From positions 9,346,501 through 9,410,500 of the forward strand of contig NC_054758.1 of NCBI RefSeq assembly GCF_018143015.1: a stretch of 64,000 nucleotides of DNA, given 5' to 3'. The translations under genes were made by a program, and so were the position numbers. Below, piece after piece: positions 33,601 to 64,000 of this stretch; within the stretch, counting starts at the first letter, position 1, and each line of letters begins with the position of its first letter. This stretch comes from Lytechinus variegatus (taxonomy: Eukaryota; Echinodermata; Echinoidea; Temnopleuroida; Toxopneustidae). The notes under the pieces are model-generated. The model did not search any database and was not told the origin of the DNA. It was given only the letters and a program-made list of their open reading frames with translations.

Positions 33601-36161
33601 AAAAAATAAAAAAAAACAATTCAAAGTACACATCATTTTGTTGAGAAAGGTTTGCATTTAATCCCAATGCAATACAATAATAATCAAAATTGAATATAAA
33701 AAATATATGGTTGAATTCTCACAGAATAATTTCACAGGATCATAATAAATTTTTACAAATCTCATAAATATTGAACATTGAATCATTGGATACAAACCGT
33801 CTGAGTATAAATACACTTTACATGTAAATAACGGTGGTCTCTAGTTATAAAACATACAAAAATAATACAATGAACCCCCCCCCCATAGAGACAAAGAAGT
33901 TGGTCTTCAAAGGAACGGTTTTGAAATGTTATTTTCGGTGATGGGACACCATATTAACAATTATAAGGTCTTTAAAGACGAGCTGCAGCTAACGCAAACC
34001 AGAATGTAATCAATAGTTTATTTTCCATATTTTCTAGTTGGATAAATAAGAAAAAGTGAGTTTTCATCAAATGTTAAACAAACTAGCTCTTTGACCCAAG
34101 TGACTATGATTGGACAAATGCATTTCCAATTTAGCTAATAACCAATACATGTATCATTAAACATGTTAAAGGCACAAATACATGTACATCAAAATCGAAT
34201 ACTATCAATTTCCATTCTCTTTTCCCTACGACGTTAGGAATAAAATCATTAAATAAAAGTACTGATCTAAATTGTACATTACCATTATCAAATAGATTAT
34301 GTTATTATAAATATATACAGTACTCTAATTTTCACTAGCACTTCATTGTACATGCAGGTCTGAAGGCACACAAGTTCAAGAGTTGCTATAAATTGTTAGT
34401 CTTTGTTCAAGGCATATATATTTATATGTACTACTATGTTTGTATAACTTAAATTATTATTGACTCTTATTAATAATGTATATCATCAAAAGCACTAATT
34501 GTAACAAAAACTTAATTCACGTTTTAAATGCGCCATGAGAATGACTAGGGGATACAAACCTTGTTTAAGGAAAAAGATCAGTTTGTGTAATAAAAAATAC
34601 AGAAATTGTGGAAAAAATACAGCTTTTGTAGAAATTTAATGTTTGATCAAACTTCTGGTCCTAATATATTAACTATACTCTGAATCCTGTTTTACCACAA
34701 GAGTATTACCTGTTGCTACACATGTACTTGGTAGAGCCTCAGGCAAGCTTTTGGAATGTCAAGAACTGCCATTTTCTATGTCCATGTTTATTCCCATCCC
34801 CGAAAAAATAACTTCTTAAGTATAAAAAAATAAAGGATAGAAAATCAAAATACTGCATCAACATGCCTCTATAGAAAAAATAATACACTGGTATGTATAA
34901 TTCTAAATAGGAAAATACAAAAAATGAATATAAATGAAAGCTCCATGTATATCTAATACAATGCATAACACATACATGTGTATAAAATTATTGGACAGAT
35001 AAAATATTAGTACATGTACATGCATGATATAAATCAATATCCACTCTTATATACATAAGTCATTACCATCTAAATAAAAACAAAATTTATTACTAACCCA
35101 TTGATATTTTGATCTGTGCATTATAAGCCCTATGTCACTTTACTTTGTTCAAACCATAAGCTCTAAATACATGTACATGTACCACTTCTATGAAGCATAA
35201 GAAAATTGTTTATAGCAATTGAAAGATTGGCAAAGACTGCCATCTTATTTCTTTTTAGCAGAGTTGTATTATCAATATCTTTGCAAGTCCTACAATGCTA
35301 AACTTTACAGTCATGTAAAATGAACCTGGCACTGTTTTCCATCGTACATAAACCCTGATGCAAACTGATTATATACCGTATATAAAAAAAAGTGTGAACA
35401 TATCTGTCTGCTAAAATATTTGGTTATCCAGCGCATCTCAAAAAGAAAAGAAACCGTTATTCATTTTAATATTTTGCTGTCATGATCATAAATTTGTTTG
35501 AGATTTACATGAATGGAAAGATATACTTCTCTTCTTTTATTTGAAGCCCATCATAAGTTCATAATTCATGCTGATTTAAAATAATGGAAAGTGGTACTAC
35601 CGTTTTCTTTTTTTCTGGGCCGCATTGTACAGTACAGTATTTGATGAACTCATTCTCTGTACTTCATAATATGACCTAAAGGGATTAATTTGAACAGGGC
35701 CTTAAATCTTCCTGTATGAAGTTATAAAAATGCTGGATAGTTTTATTTTTAAGTTATTTTTAAGGAATACAAATAATATATTGATGGATGGCACACTTGA
35801 TTATTAAAGACATACAGTAATGGAAAAATAAAAAAAAATCAAAATAATTTCGAGCCTATACAATTTGATTCTAAGCCTTCACATAAATGATTGTAATTTT
35901 ACAAATTATACATATGTAATATCAAATGTATAGGATTTAGGTGTAGCTTCATGCACAAATAAAATGTATATACCATATTGTGAAAAAAACAGCTCTCCTG
36001 ATAAAGAAAAAGTTGCATTTTTAAAAGTTTGAAAAGGGAAATTACATAAGTCTCCTGATAAAGGAAAATAAATTTGAGTTGCATTTTTCATAATTTAGGA
36101 AATCAAGCCTGCCTAGAAAAAAAAAAAGTTCAATGGAAATAATATGAGATTTAAAAAACCA
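30614..36161. other. Gene-free AT-rich spacer
   Basis: No exon-like frame is seen between the VWA gene and the foldback trio at 36162. The stretch is very AT-rich with scattered ACATGTACATG repeats. The foldback pieces at 31050-31325 are the only element-like structures that I could delimit. Confidence 0.6.
31154..31325. mobile_element. Foldback element with GTCAGCACTGAC palindrome
   Basis: The ends GGGGGGCGTTTTCATGAAAT and ATTCATGAAACGGTCCCC are inverted. An inner pair, TTTGTCAGCACTGAC and TTTGTCAGTGCTGACAA, adds further self-complementarity. An inverted CCAAT box is at 31231-31235. A related half-element precedes it at 31050-31130. Confidence 0.75.
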
Positions 36162-36635
36162 GGGGAGCATTTCATCAATATTTTCATCCGACAAGTTGTC
36201 AGTTCTGACATCTTTCCCTGATTTTGATTGGCTGAGAGGCACTGTTGCTGTGGTAACTGTTGGATAAAACAAGACTTGTCGGATAAAACGTCCGACAAGT
36301 CCTTTCATGAAACGCTCCCCTGGAAAGCATTTTATGGAAATCTGTTGTCTCACAAGTTATCAAATCCAACAACTCTCCTTGATTATGATTAGCCTGAGGA
36401 GCAAAGTTGCTATGGTAACTGTGGGATAAAACAAACTTTGTCAGATATTTGAAAAATCCTTTCATCAAATGCTCCCCTCAGAGAGCGTTGTTTCATCAAC
36501 ATTTGTGGTTTGACAAGTTGACAAATCTGAAAACTTTACTTGGTTCTGACTTGCAGATAGAGAAGCATGTTTTTACTGTTGCTATGGAAACTCACATAAA
36601 ACACTCAATTAGTCCTTTCATGAAACTTTCCCCTG
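36162..36635. mobile_element. Three tandem foldback elements
   Basis: Three related units of about 157-160 bp lie head to tail: 36162-36321, 36322-36478 and 36479-36635. Each starts GCATTT(C/T)AT or GCGTTGTTTCATC and ends TCATGAAACGCTCCCCTG-like. Their interiors share GTTGCT(G/A)TGG(T/A)AACT. Only the first retains the intact central ATTGGCTGAG. Confidence 0.8.
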
Positions 36636-37259
36636 ACTTATGAGATGTAAACAATAAAATATACAAATATAATTAAAGCAGTCAGTCCTTCAAATTACAA
36701 AGGAGTTTGAGTCTTCAAGATATATCAAAGCCACAGAAAGAAGTTAGTATTTGAACATGCAAAAGGACATCCTATAGATAGCACATGTACATTTCTACTT
36801 GATAATTTATAAATACAAATACGAAATTCATGTCATACATGTATTTCATGTACTGTTAATATATGAGTACAATATGAACATTTCTAATCAAGAAAATAAT
36901 GTATGACTCGGCTTCTTAAAAATCAAAATTGAAATCATATTGAACGTAACTAGATAAATAAGAATTTACATCAGTTCATAATAGTAAAATGGTGTTTATA
37001 TATCGAACAGTACAAATTTTCAAGAATTGAAAGCCACAAAGATTTGAGTCAAATATTCAAGGTTTTCGTCCTGAGTACAATGGAATGAAAGATAATTCTG
37101 ACATTTTGTTTAAAAGATACATTTAATCACTCCAATGATTTAGGTAATCAATGCTGTGACCTGCAGATTTTCTTCAATTCAAAATTGAAAACAAACATTG
37201 GATTTCAAAATACAATATGCCTATAAAAATGTGATTAAATACCAAATACATGTACAATA

Positions 37260-37500
37260 ATTTCATTCCGAAGGGCCTACTACGGGCAGAGCTGCTCTTA
37301 CGTAATATCACAGCTGCTATTTATCATCTCACCCTGGCTCAATGCTTGCCTGCGAATGTGATATGTTAAGAGTGATTATCGGGCAATACAGGGTTGATAG
37401 CGCTTGAAATAAAATATCTCAGATCCTCTAACGAGGCTTTTCAAATCAGGGGTATAAAACCGCAGTTCAGATCTGAGCAGCGGTCGTTTCCCAAACTTCA
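37260..37500 (+). promoter_or_regulatory. Isolated GC-richer block with a TATA-like box
   Basis: A 240-bp block stands out from the AT-rich surroundings. It contains GGTATAAAACC at about 37452-37462, followed some 10-30 bases later by TTCAGATCTGAGCAGCGGTCG-like text cut by my reading. No coding region or RNA follows it, so a promoter role is speculative. Confidence 0.2.
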
Positions 37501-37941
37501 ACGTACATGTAACTAGTCATATAAGAACATAAGTATTCCGGCCAGAAGTTGCGTGAGGCATTAATCTCTCAAAACCATTTTCAAATACTTGACATATACA
37601 CGTATTAAATATAAGATACATTTACATGTAAATACGTACAAAAGCAATATAAATTCTTCGTATTTTCACTGCATTCAACAGCCGACTACTACATTGTACA
37701 ATTTCATGATTTCAATACAATAATTCTCTGAAGAATGATTTGCAGCACACAATTAATAAAAATCACAAGCTTTTGAATCAAGGAAAAAGTACTGATATTC
37801 CCGTCATTTTGCAGCCACAATACATCTGCCATAGTATTTAGTAAAACAATCAATATCAGTGGAATACACCACCATCAAGTATTCATTAATTTAATTTCAC
37901 TGAACTTCTGCCATGTGTGCATACAGTATATATATATATAC

Positions 37942-38004
37942 ACATGTACATACAGACACAGATATTACACTGTTAGAGTTAGGCACATACATATAGTGCA
38001 CTTT

Positions 38005-38011
<7 letters not shown>
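37942..38011 (+). repeat. 70-bp direct repeat, left copy
   Basis: Identical by eye to 38881-38950, from ACATGTACATACAGACACAG through GTGCACTTTCATCAT. The two copies flank a TA tract and the 818-bp foldback element. Confidence 0.9.
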
Positions 38012-38053
<42 letters not shown>

Positions 38054-38871
38054 CAGTGCGTCCCAGAAAAAACGAAACCGAGATTTAGCGATCATTTATC
38101 ATTACTTTATCATAAATAAAATAGACAAATGACCTACCAATTTAAAGCTTAGAATCTCCCCTTTCATCTGATATTACTTAGATTATTTCTCATTCACGCA
38201 TGAGTGAGCAAAAACAATTTGAAAAAGGATACCAAAAACTCATTTGGCGGGGGGTATCTGGATTTCAAAAAGAAAACCACATTTTTGAAAAGTTCGATAT
38301 CTCCTCTTTAATTTGACACCTAAATTACAGAAAATGGTCAAGAAATAACAAAGTTCTGGTCATTTGAAATAAGGCTTGAATTTCAATAATTTCATAAAAT
38401 GAAGAGGTTCTCCAGGCTGGCTTTCAAACTCACTCGACACTCTGTTTTGTTGACGATCAGCCATGCATTAAATCTTTTGTTCACCAAGCGAAAGCTTCTC
38501 TGGGAAACCGGTGAAAACACGTTTATCTCATGAAATTATGGAAATACAAGCCTTATTTCAAATGACCAGAACTTTTTTATTTCTTGACCATTTTCTGTAA
38601 TTTAGGCACCAAATTAAAGAGCAGATATTGAACTTTTCAGAAATGTTGTTTTCTTTTTGAAACCCAGATACCCCCGCCAAATGAGTTTTTGGTATCCTTT
38701 CTTCAAATTGTTTTTGCTCACTCATGCATGAATAAGAAATAACCTAAGTAATATCAGATGAAAGAGGAGATTCTCAGCTTTAAATTGGTAGGTAATTTGT
38801 CTATTCTATTTATGATTAAGTTATGAAAAATGATCGCTAAATCTCGGTTTCGTTTATTCTGGGACGCACTG
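38054..38871. mobile_element. 818-bp foldback element with TA target site (mariner/Tc1-style)
   Basis: The ends CAGTGCGTCCCAGAAAAAAC and GTTTATTCTGGGACGCACTG are inverted and abut TA on both sides inside a TA microsatellite. The two arms of about 330 bp are reverse complements throughout, with about 150 bp of unique DNA between them. No transposase is encoded. The TA duplication and end sequence fit the Tc1/mariner group; the very long arms make it a snap-back derivative. Confidence 0.85.
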
Positions 38872-38880
38872 TATATATAT

Positions 38881-38950
38881 ACATGTACATACAGACACAG
38901 ATATTACACTGTTAGAGTTAGGCACATACATATAGTGCACTTTCATCATA
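38881..38950 (+). repeat. 70-bp direct repeat, right copy
   Basis: Second copy of the unit at 37942-38011, 939 bp away in the same orientation. Confidence 0.9.
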
Positions 38951-38979
38951 ATACAGATTTACATACATGCATAATATAG

Positions 38980-39821
38980 AAGTTGTTTGAAGGTTTGCAT
39001 GGTGGCATGTACAATTGCTGATGGAGTGGTTTACGGTACACCATGTGGAGTGTTATAGAAACAGTGGATAGAAGAGAAGAAGTGGATAGGCGAGAAAGTG
39101 GAGATTTGATAGTAGAGTATTCTTTCTCCTGAAGACGGACAGTCAACCTGTCCGAAACATTGAGTCTCTCTACTACTCATCATCTCTACTCGCCGACTCA
39201 AGCCAGCATCTCATCAGCTCTACTAATCAAGCTGTTCTCACTCAACATTCCTTCTGGTTTACAGTCCTTTTTAGGACTATTTTCAAGAAAGAATACTCTA
39301 CTCTCAAATCTCCACTTTCTCGCCTATCCACTTCCTTCCCTTCTTCTATCCACTGCTTCTATAACACTCCACATGGTGTACCGTAAACCAAATCAGCAAA
39401 TATAGATGTTGTTTGAAGGTTTGCATGGTGGCATGTACAATTGCTGATGGAGTGGTTTACGGTACACCATGTGGAGTGTTATAGAAACAGTGGATAGAAG
39501 AGAAGAAGTGGATAGGCGAGAAAGTGGAGATTTGAGAGTAGAGTATTCTTTCTCCTGAATACGGACAGTCAACCTGTCCGAAACATTGAGTCTCTCTACT
39601 ACTCATCATCTCTACTCGCCGACTCAAGCCAGCATCTCATCAGCTCTACTAATCAAGCTGTTCTCACTCAACATTCCTTCTGGTTTACAGTCCTTTTTAG
39701 GACTATTTTCAAGAAAGAATACTCTACTCTCAAATCTCCACTTTCTCGCCTATCCACTTCTCTTCTTCTATCGACTTTTTCTATAACACTCCACATGGTG
39801 TACCGTAAACCACATCAGCAA
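38980..39821 (+). mobile_element. Dimeric self-complementary element, retrozyme-like
   Basis: Two direct copies of a 426-bp monomer are flanked by a perfect 13-bp duplication, ATGCATAATATAG, at 38967-38979 and 39822-39834. Each monomer is itself a foldback: in copy 1, arms 39027-39125 and 39285-39390 are complementary, from GGTTTACGGTACACCATG to CATGGTGTACCGTAAACC. The loop starts with CTGAAGA (39129-39135), a 6-bp stem GGACAG/CTGTCC, GAAAC and then GTC (39164-39166), which resembles a hammerhead ribozyme core. Tandem monomers, duplications of about 12 bp and rod-like folding are described for animal retrozymes, which Penelope-like enzymes are thought to move. No protein is encoded. The ribozyme fit is imperfect. 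Confidence 0.6.
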
Positions 39822-39937
39822 ATGCATAATATAGTACTAAACTGTTATAGTGAGGCACGATGTGTATACTGTGCTGTTCTGTATTCACAATGCACATTTA
39901 CATACATGTACATGTATACAAGTACTGTGAATATCAT

Positions 39938-40232
39938 GGTCCGTATTTTGCGGTCGGGTTTAAAGTTGTGGTTTATTCATGGATAGCCGATAATGTCATA
40001 AATCTATATCAGTATAATTTCAATGTATCAGCTCATTTTTCTCTCAAATCATTCTTTACTGTTTCGGAAGGATGAATAAGATAGCTTTATCCACCATGAC
40101 GAGCGAGGAAAGCGCATGTTAATCATAAGAAATATTCAATGTAAGTACAAACTTTGACATTTTCGGCTTTCCATGATTTTAGCAGAGTTAGACCATGGTC
40201 TAAGCTAAAACTGACTACAGAATACGGGTCTA
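39938..40232. mobile_element. Foldback element, GTCCGTATTTTG end
   Basis: The left end GGTCCGTATTTTGCGGTCGG pairs with the right end GACTACAGAATACGGGTC. The inner block GGCTTTCCATGATTTTAGC(A/G) is shared with 42221-42615, so both belong to one family. Confidence 0.65.
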
Positions 40233-42220
40233 TTTGTTTATAGTTAGGCACAAACCTCAAGGATTTCCAATGAATGCCTACATCCGTATTAAAAACCAAA
40301 ATCGACAGGGTCGATTTCCAAAATGTACAAGTGTGACTTAATATAGCTTGTGTATAGTTTTGGTAAATCCACCAAAATGCACCTATCACTATTCCAATTC
40401 ATTGCTAGCTAATATGAATGTATATGCCCTTTAACAGTTATGATGTGGAGGATATGAAATGATAATGTGTTTTACAGGATAAATTTTGCGATTTTACATG
40501 GAAATTTAACTTGATCGGGTCACCCGATCAAATTAAAATATCTGTGTGTTTTTGTCTTTCAATTAAATCCTATTCCAAACCATGGAATGGGCTGAAACTT
40601 TCAAGATATGTTCTTTGTCTGTAACTTTTGGATATCTAATCACTAAATTTATAAGATAAGTGCTTGAATGCCCTTTTTTTTAATTTAAAACAAGCATCGC
40701 CGAGAGAGGGCGCTATATATCCAAGATTTGAATATTTGAAATTTTCTCAGAGAAGTGCAGTTGGAAAAATATCTAACGGTCTCTACGCTTCAGTAAGACT
40801 GTCATATTAGATGATATTCGATTATCAATCACATTATTGACCCTTTACCAAAGCTATACACAGGCTTTAATATTGTTGTGGTACATAAAATATTACTGTA
40901 CAGTGTGTACATGTATGTTACATATTGAGCATGAATTAAAGTCAGACTCATGGCTTCAACAGTATAATACTCCCAGAGGTGTCACTGTAGAAATGTTGGT
41001 GAAATGCACGGCCGTGTCGATGACTTTGATGGGTTTTCACCTTAATTCCTTCGCCTAAAGGTGGCTATGTTAAGCTTTACCAGTGTCTTCCATTTACTGT
41101 TTGATTTGTCATGTGCCAAATTAACATTAGTAATAATAATAAGTATTTCTAATGCGCACTTTCTAATTGATCATGACTCAAGGCGCTCATATTAAACAAA
41201 CAAAAACATTGGAAATAACAATTATAATAATAATAAAAAACATGAAAACCAAGTCATCACTATATTCTACAGAACAATGACAATCATGGTACATGCAGTT
41301 TTCACACACAAGCCTTCATCCATTCACGCTCAATGTTATATACCAAAATAGTTGTAAAAACTAATTCCCAACATCTACATAGGAAGGTGTACATCATACT
41401 TTTAAAGATAAATTCCAGTTTTGGTAACGATCTCAAAATGACTTTTTACAGAATCTAATATAATGACCACCCAAGTGTCTGTTTGTATGAATAAAAAATA
41501 TGTGCCGAAGGATTCTGGGAGAAATTGTGTAATTGCTGAGAAATAAGCAAAATAAGCGCGGATTCGGTCACTTCCGTCGGGTCTTTATTCCAGCAATAAT
41601 AATACACTGTCCCACGTGTGCCTATCTGTGTTGGTGATGTTCAGTGTGAACATTTTTCAGCGTAGATTTCAAGATTTCACAAAGTTCAGTTTATTTAACT
41701 GTACCAGATCTAGATCCTTGATGATATACTGACAATTAAGCCTGGTTTTATAGACTTTCTCATGAAATCAGTGTTTACTGCAACTACTGGTATTTATCTT
41801 TCAAGAAATATAAAATAGTTGTCAATACTAAATTCATGTACTGAAGATAATGTGCATATACACTGAGGGTGAGTAAATATCATCTGAATCACATATGCGT
41901 ACATGTGTAGTACATGTATATCTGTCATGATGATTTTTTTTTTAGTTAAATTTCTGATAATGCTGTCAACATTTCATGCTAATCATAAACATGCCCTTCA
42001 TTTTTTTAACATAATAAAGCAAAACACACAAAAATCATTTGAAATTCACATGCAAAAATACAGAATATATCTAGGTCTTCATATGAAATTCTTCAGATAT
42101 TCTGCTCTGTCATTACTTTTGGTAATGATCACATACATATGTACCTGATTTCATAACAAACAATATACAAAAAAATTATAGCAGGAATGTTTAATATAAA
42201 GTATAAAAATGGTTACCACC
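40233..42220. other. Gene-free stretch
   Basis: I see no gene. A short (AAT)n tract at 41130-41145, followed by TAATGCGCAC and CAAGGCGCTCATATTAAAC, may be a SINE A 3' end. The block 41420-41635 matches 62555-62735 through TGTGTAATTGCTGAGAAAT and flanking words, so it is a dispersed repeat. Confidence 0.5.
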
Positions 42221-42615
42221 ATAGGCCCATATTCTAATGACGGGTTTGATTTACACTCTGGTATTAAGTTGCGATTTAACTATGGATAGCAATTCGAGAA
42301 ATTTATCAGCTCAACTTCAAATAATTATCAACTGTCTGGGAGCGAGCACAGTTGACATTTCAGAAATGTACAACGTAAACAGACATATGACATTTTTGGC
42401 TTTCCATAATTTTAGCGCAGATGTAGACCATGGTCCAAGTTAAACCTGGGGCCCGTTGCAGAAAGAGTTGCAATCGATCGCAACTCTAAAAATAATGCGC
42501 AACTTGATTTTCAACCAATCAACAGTGCGCATTTGGGAGTTGCGATTGATTTTTGGACTTGCGTTTAAACACAACTCTTTCTGCAACGGATCCCTGGCAT
42601 CAGAATACGGGCCAT
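42221..42615. mobile_element. Foldback element interrupted by another
   Basis: The left end GGCCCATATTCTAATGACGGG pairs with the right end CATCAGAATACGGGCC. Its interior matches 39938-40232. A second foldback (42448-42594) sits inside it. Confidence 0.7.
42448..42594. mobile_element. Foldback element GGGGCCCGTTGCAGAAAG, nested
   Basis: The ends GGGGCCCGTTGCAGAAAGAG and CTCTTTCTGCAACGGATCCC are inverted repeats. GTTGCAATCGATCGCAAC adds an inner palindrome, and ACCAATC carries a central CCAAT box. It interrupts the element at 42221-42615. Confidence 0.85.
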
Positions 42616-43854
42616 AAAGTCCCTCCGTCCTCATCCTGTTTTGCCAAGATATTCCTCATATATCCACATGTGCTCCATACATGCAGTGAAAATAGAACAA
42701 AAGTCTGACCCGAGGTCACAGGTCATGTCATAGCTCAAGCCATTGTTTCCCATTGGTGTCGATGCGACACGATGCAGAAAGACTTCAGAACAATTTTGGC
42801 AAAAGTGTGGGATATATTGCACCATCGCAAACAACATACCTATATTCATTATCTTTTGTTCTCCAAGATGTTTGTTCTTTTAACAAAGCAAAACAAATCA
42901 AATATCAACATTAATACGCATTATCAGTAATACATATATCGCTAAATAATATGCAGTCTACATGTTTGTCAATTACAGAAATTTGACTATCTTTGTGAGC
43001 AGATCTTTGTTTACCCACAACCTACATTATGTGTTACATTCTCCACTCCCGGGGGAAATACCAATGTAATTATATGTCTTCATTGTCTAAAGTTTGCTTA
43101 ATAATTGCTACAATGCATGGTAAAAATCTCGTAAGCTCTTTTTTATCAAATGAAAATTTATTTTATGAAAATAGTTGTAATCATACACACATATATAGAA
43201 CTACATGTAAGTAGAAGCGTGAGACAAAATGTACAAAATATAAAGAGTGTCAGTAGAAAATTAAAAAAGTGAAAGCTACTGTGTTTTTGAAAGATACCAT
43301 AAATTCAATTAAAAAAAAACAAATTGTAAGAAATGTGGCATGGTTGTTTACAGTATCATATATAAACATTTAACTACATGTATGAATTTAATGGAAAAAG
43401 AATGACTTATTGATAGCAAAGCAAGTGCTTGAAAAAATACATGTTTCCACAAGTCTGGCTATTAGCCAAAAAAACAAACATTGTGATTTAGCTTAAATGG
43501 CAAACATTAGAGAAGGCAACTACATGTAATTGTTTGACATTCCTATACAGCCTTGGATCACTTCATTATCACACAAATTCCCAGAATGAAACAAAGCATA
43601 AACACCCTTTATTGGCAAGCTGCTGAAAAATGTGAAAAAGAAGCAATTTTTTTGGTGATGATTGGCACGATCGAACCTCTAATTATTTGTTATCTTGTGA
43701 TTCAGATATCACAAACTACATCAATGCACCAGACTTTTTTAATATTCTTCTTCAAAGCGGGAAGCTCCATGCAAAGCGCATATCGGAAGGCAGTTCAAAC
43801 TTTTTCAAAAGCTGTTTTGTTGCAGATGAGACTGTCTCCTCTGTTTCGTAACAG
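42616..43854. other. Region downstream of the phosphatase gene, no gene seen
   Basis: No coding exon is seen on either strand. On the minus strand this is distal 3' UTR or intergenic DNA of the phosphatase gene. A minus-strand AATAAA (plus TTTATT at 43608-43613) is a possible poly(A) signal for it, about 475 bases after the stop. Confidence 0.4.
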
Positions 43855-44083
43855 TCCATCCCATGATGCATTTGGACTCTTACAGACCTTCCCATGATGC
43901 AATCCAACCATCATAATCATTCCCATGATGCATTGCAACTATCATAAACCTTCCAAGATGCAATCCAACTGTCACAATCCTTTCCATGCCGCATTGTAAC
44001 TGTCACAATCCTTCCCATGATGCACTGCAAAAATCATAACCTTTCCCATGATGCATTGCAACTCTTATCTTTCCAACAATGCA
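43855..44083 (-). repeat. Minisatellite in the phosphatase 3' UTR
   Basis: About eight units of some 30 bp, built on CCCATGATGCATTGCAACT followed by ATCATAA(C/T)CTT, run right up to the stop codon of the phosphatase gene. In the mRNA sense they read as repeated TGCATCATGGGAA blocks. Confidence 0.8.
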
Positions 44084-63551
<19,468 letters not shown>

Positions 63552-63719
63552 CTGTAGATGAGTAATAACAGGTAAATGATATGTTGTAGTGGAATATTGG
63601 CACCGAGATCACAACGATTTGTTTCAACTTGGGAGTAGAATGCCTCCATGGAGTGGAATACAAGAATATGAGAGCAAAATATATACTTGTACAATGGCAC
63701 AGCCGCTAATCGGCATCAC

Positions 63720-63950
63720 TACTACAATCATTATCATGATCATAATCAGTATCATCATCATCATTATCACCATCATCATCATCATCCCTCTTCTCCTCCT
63801 TGTCAACACCATCATCACCATCCGGACAACCACCACCACCAACACCCAACAAACACCATCATTAGCATCATCATCATTATCATCACCACAACCACCATCA
63901 TCAACATCACCATCACCCCTCTTCTCCTCCTCATCATCACCATCTGCACA

Positions 63951-63984
<34 letters not shown>

Positions 63985-64000
63985 TCATCACCATCACCAC
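63720..64000. repeat. (ATC)n and (CAC)n tract to the window edge
   Basis: Imperfect CAT and CAC trinucleotide repeats interrupted twice by CCCTCTTCTCCTCCT blocks, running off the right edge. The Met/Val-rich frames across it are artefacts. Confidence 0.95.

Overview
The window is animal nuclear DNA: AT-rich, intron-rich and crowded with short repeats. TACATG-type repeats, many kinds of short foldback elements, tRNA-derived SINEs and the protein sequences suggest an echinoderm, most likely a sea urchin. That is inference from sequence style; no species marker was tested.

Three host genes are supported. (1) Minus strand, 4038-4832: the first coding exon of a PDE3-type cyclic nucleotide phosphodiesterase; the rest lies beyond the left edge. 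(2) Plus strand, 16816-30099: a complete 11-exon gene for a protein of about 1064 residues with a von Willebrand A domain, a DUF4537/Tudor-like region, repeated exon-encoded modules and a coiled-coil tail. (3) Minus strand, 63551 down to 44084: the 3' fifteen coding exons of a receptor tyrosine phosphatase of the R3 type, covering the end of one FNIII domain, a membrane-proximal domain, one transmembrane helix, one PTP domain with all catalytic motifs, and a YVNL tail. Its 5' exons lie beyond the right edge. All splice phases of genes 2 and 3 join into one open frame.

Genes 1 and 2 diverge across about 11 kb that holds a hAT-type element, SINE pieces and a CR1/jockey-type LINE lodged in a TTAA-flanked foldback element. 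Genes 2 and 3 converge across about 14 kb without genes. That gap holds a tandem trio of foldback elements, an 818-bp mariner-style foldback, and an 842-bp dimeric, self-complementary element with a 13-bp target duplication that resembles an animal retrozyme.

The most unusual host-gene observation is in the phosphatase gene. The 3' end of one PTP-domain exon, with its splice donor, is repeated about seven times in tandem (47145-47730). A second exon head has left a decayed copy in the neighbouring intron. Over a dozen otherwise different foldback elements share a terminal word of the type GGGNCCGTTTCAYAAAG, and most carry a central CCAAT box.
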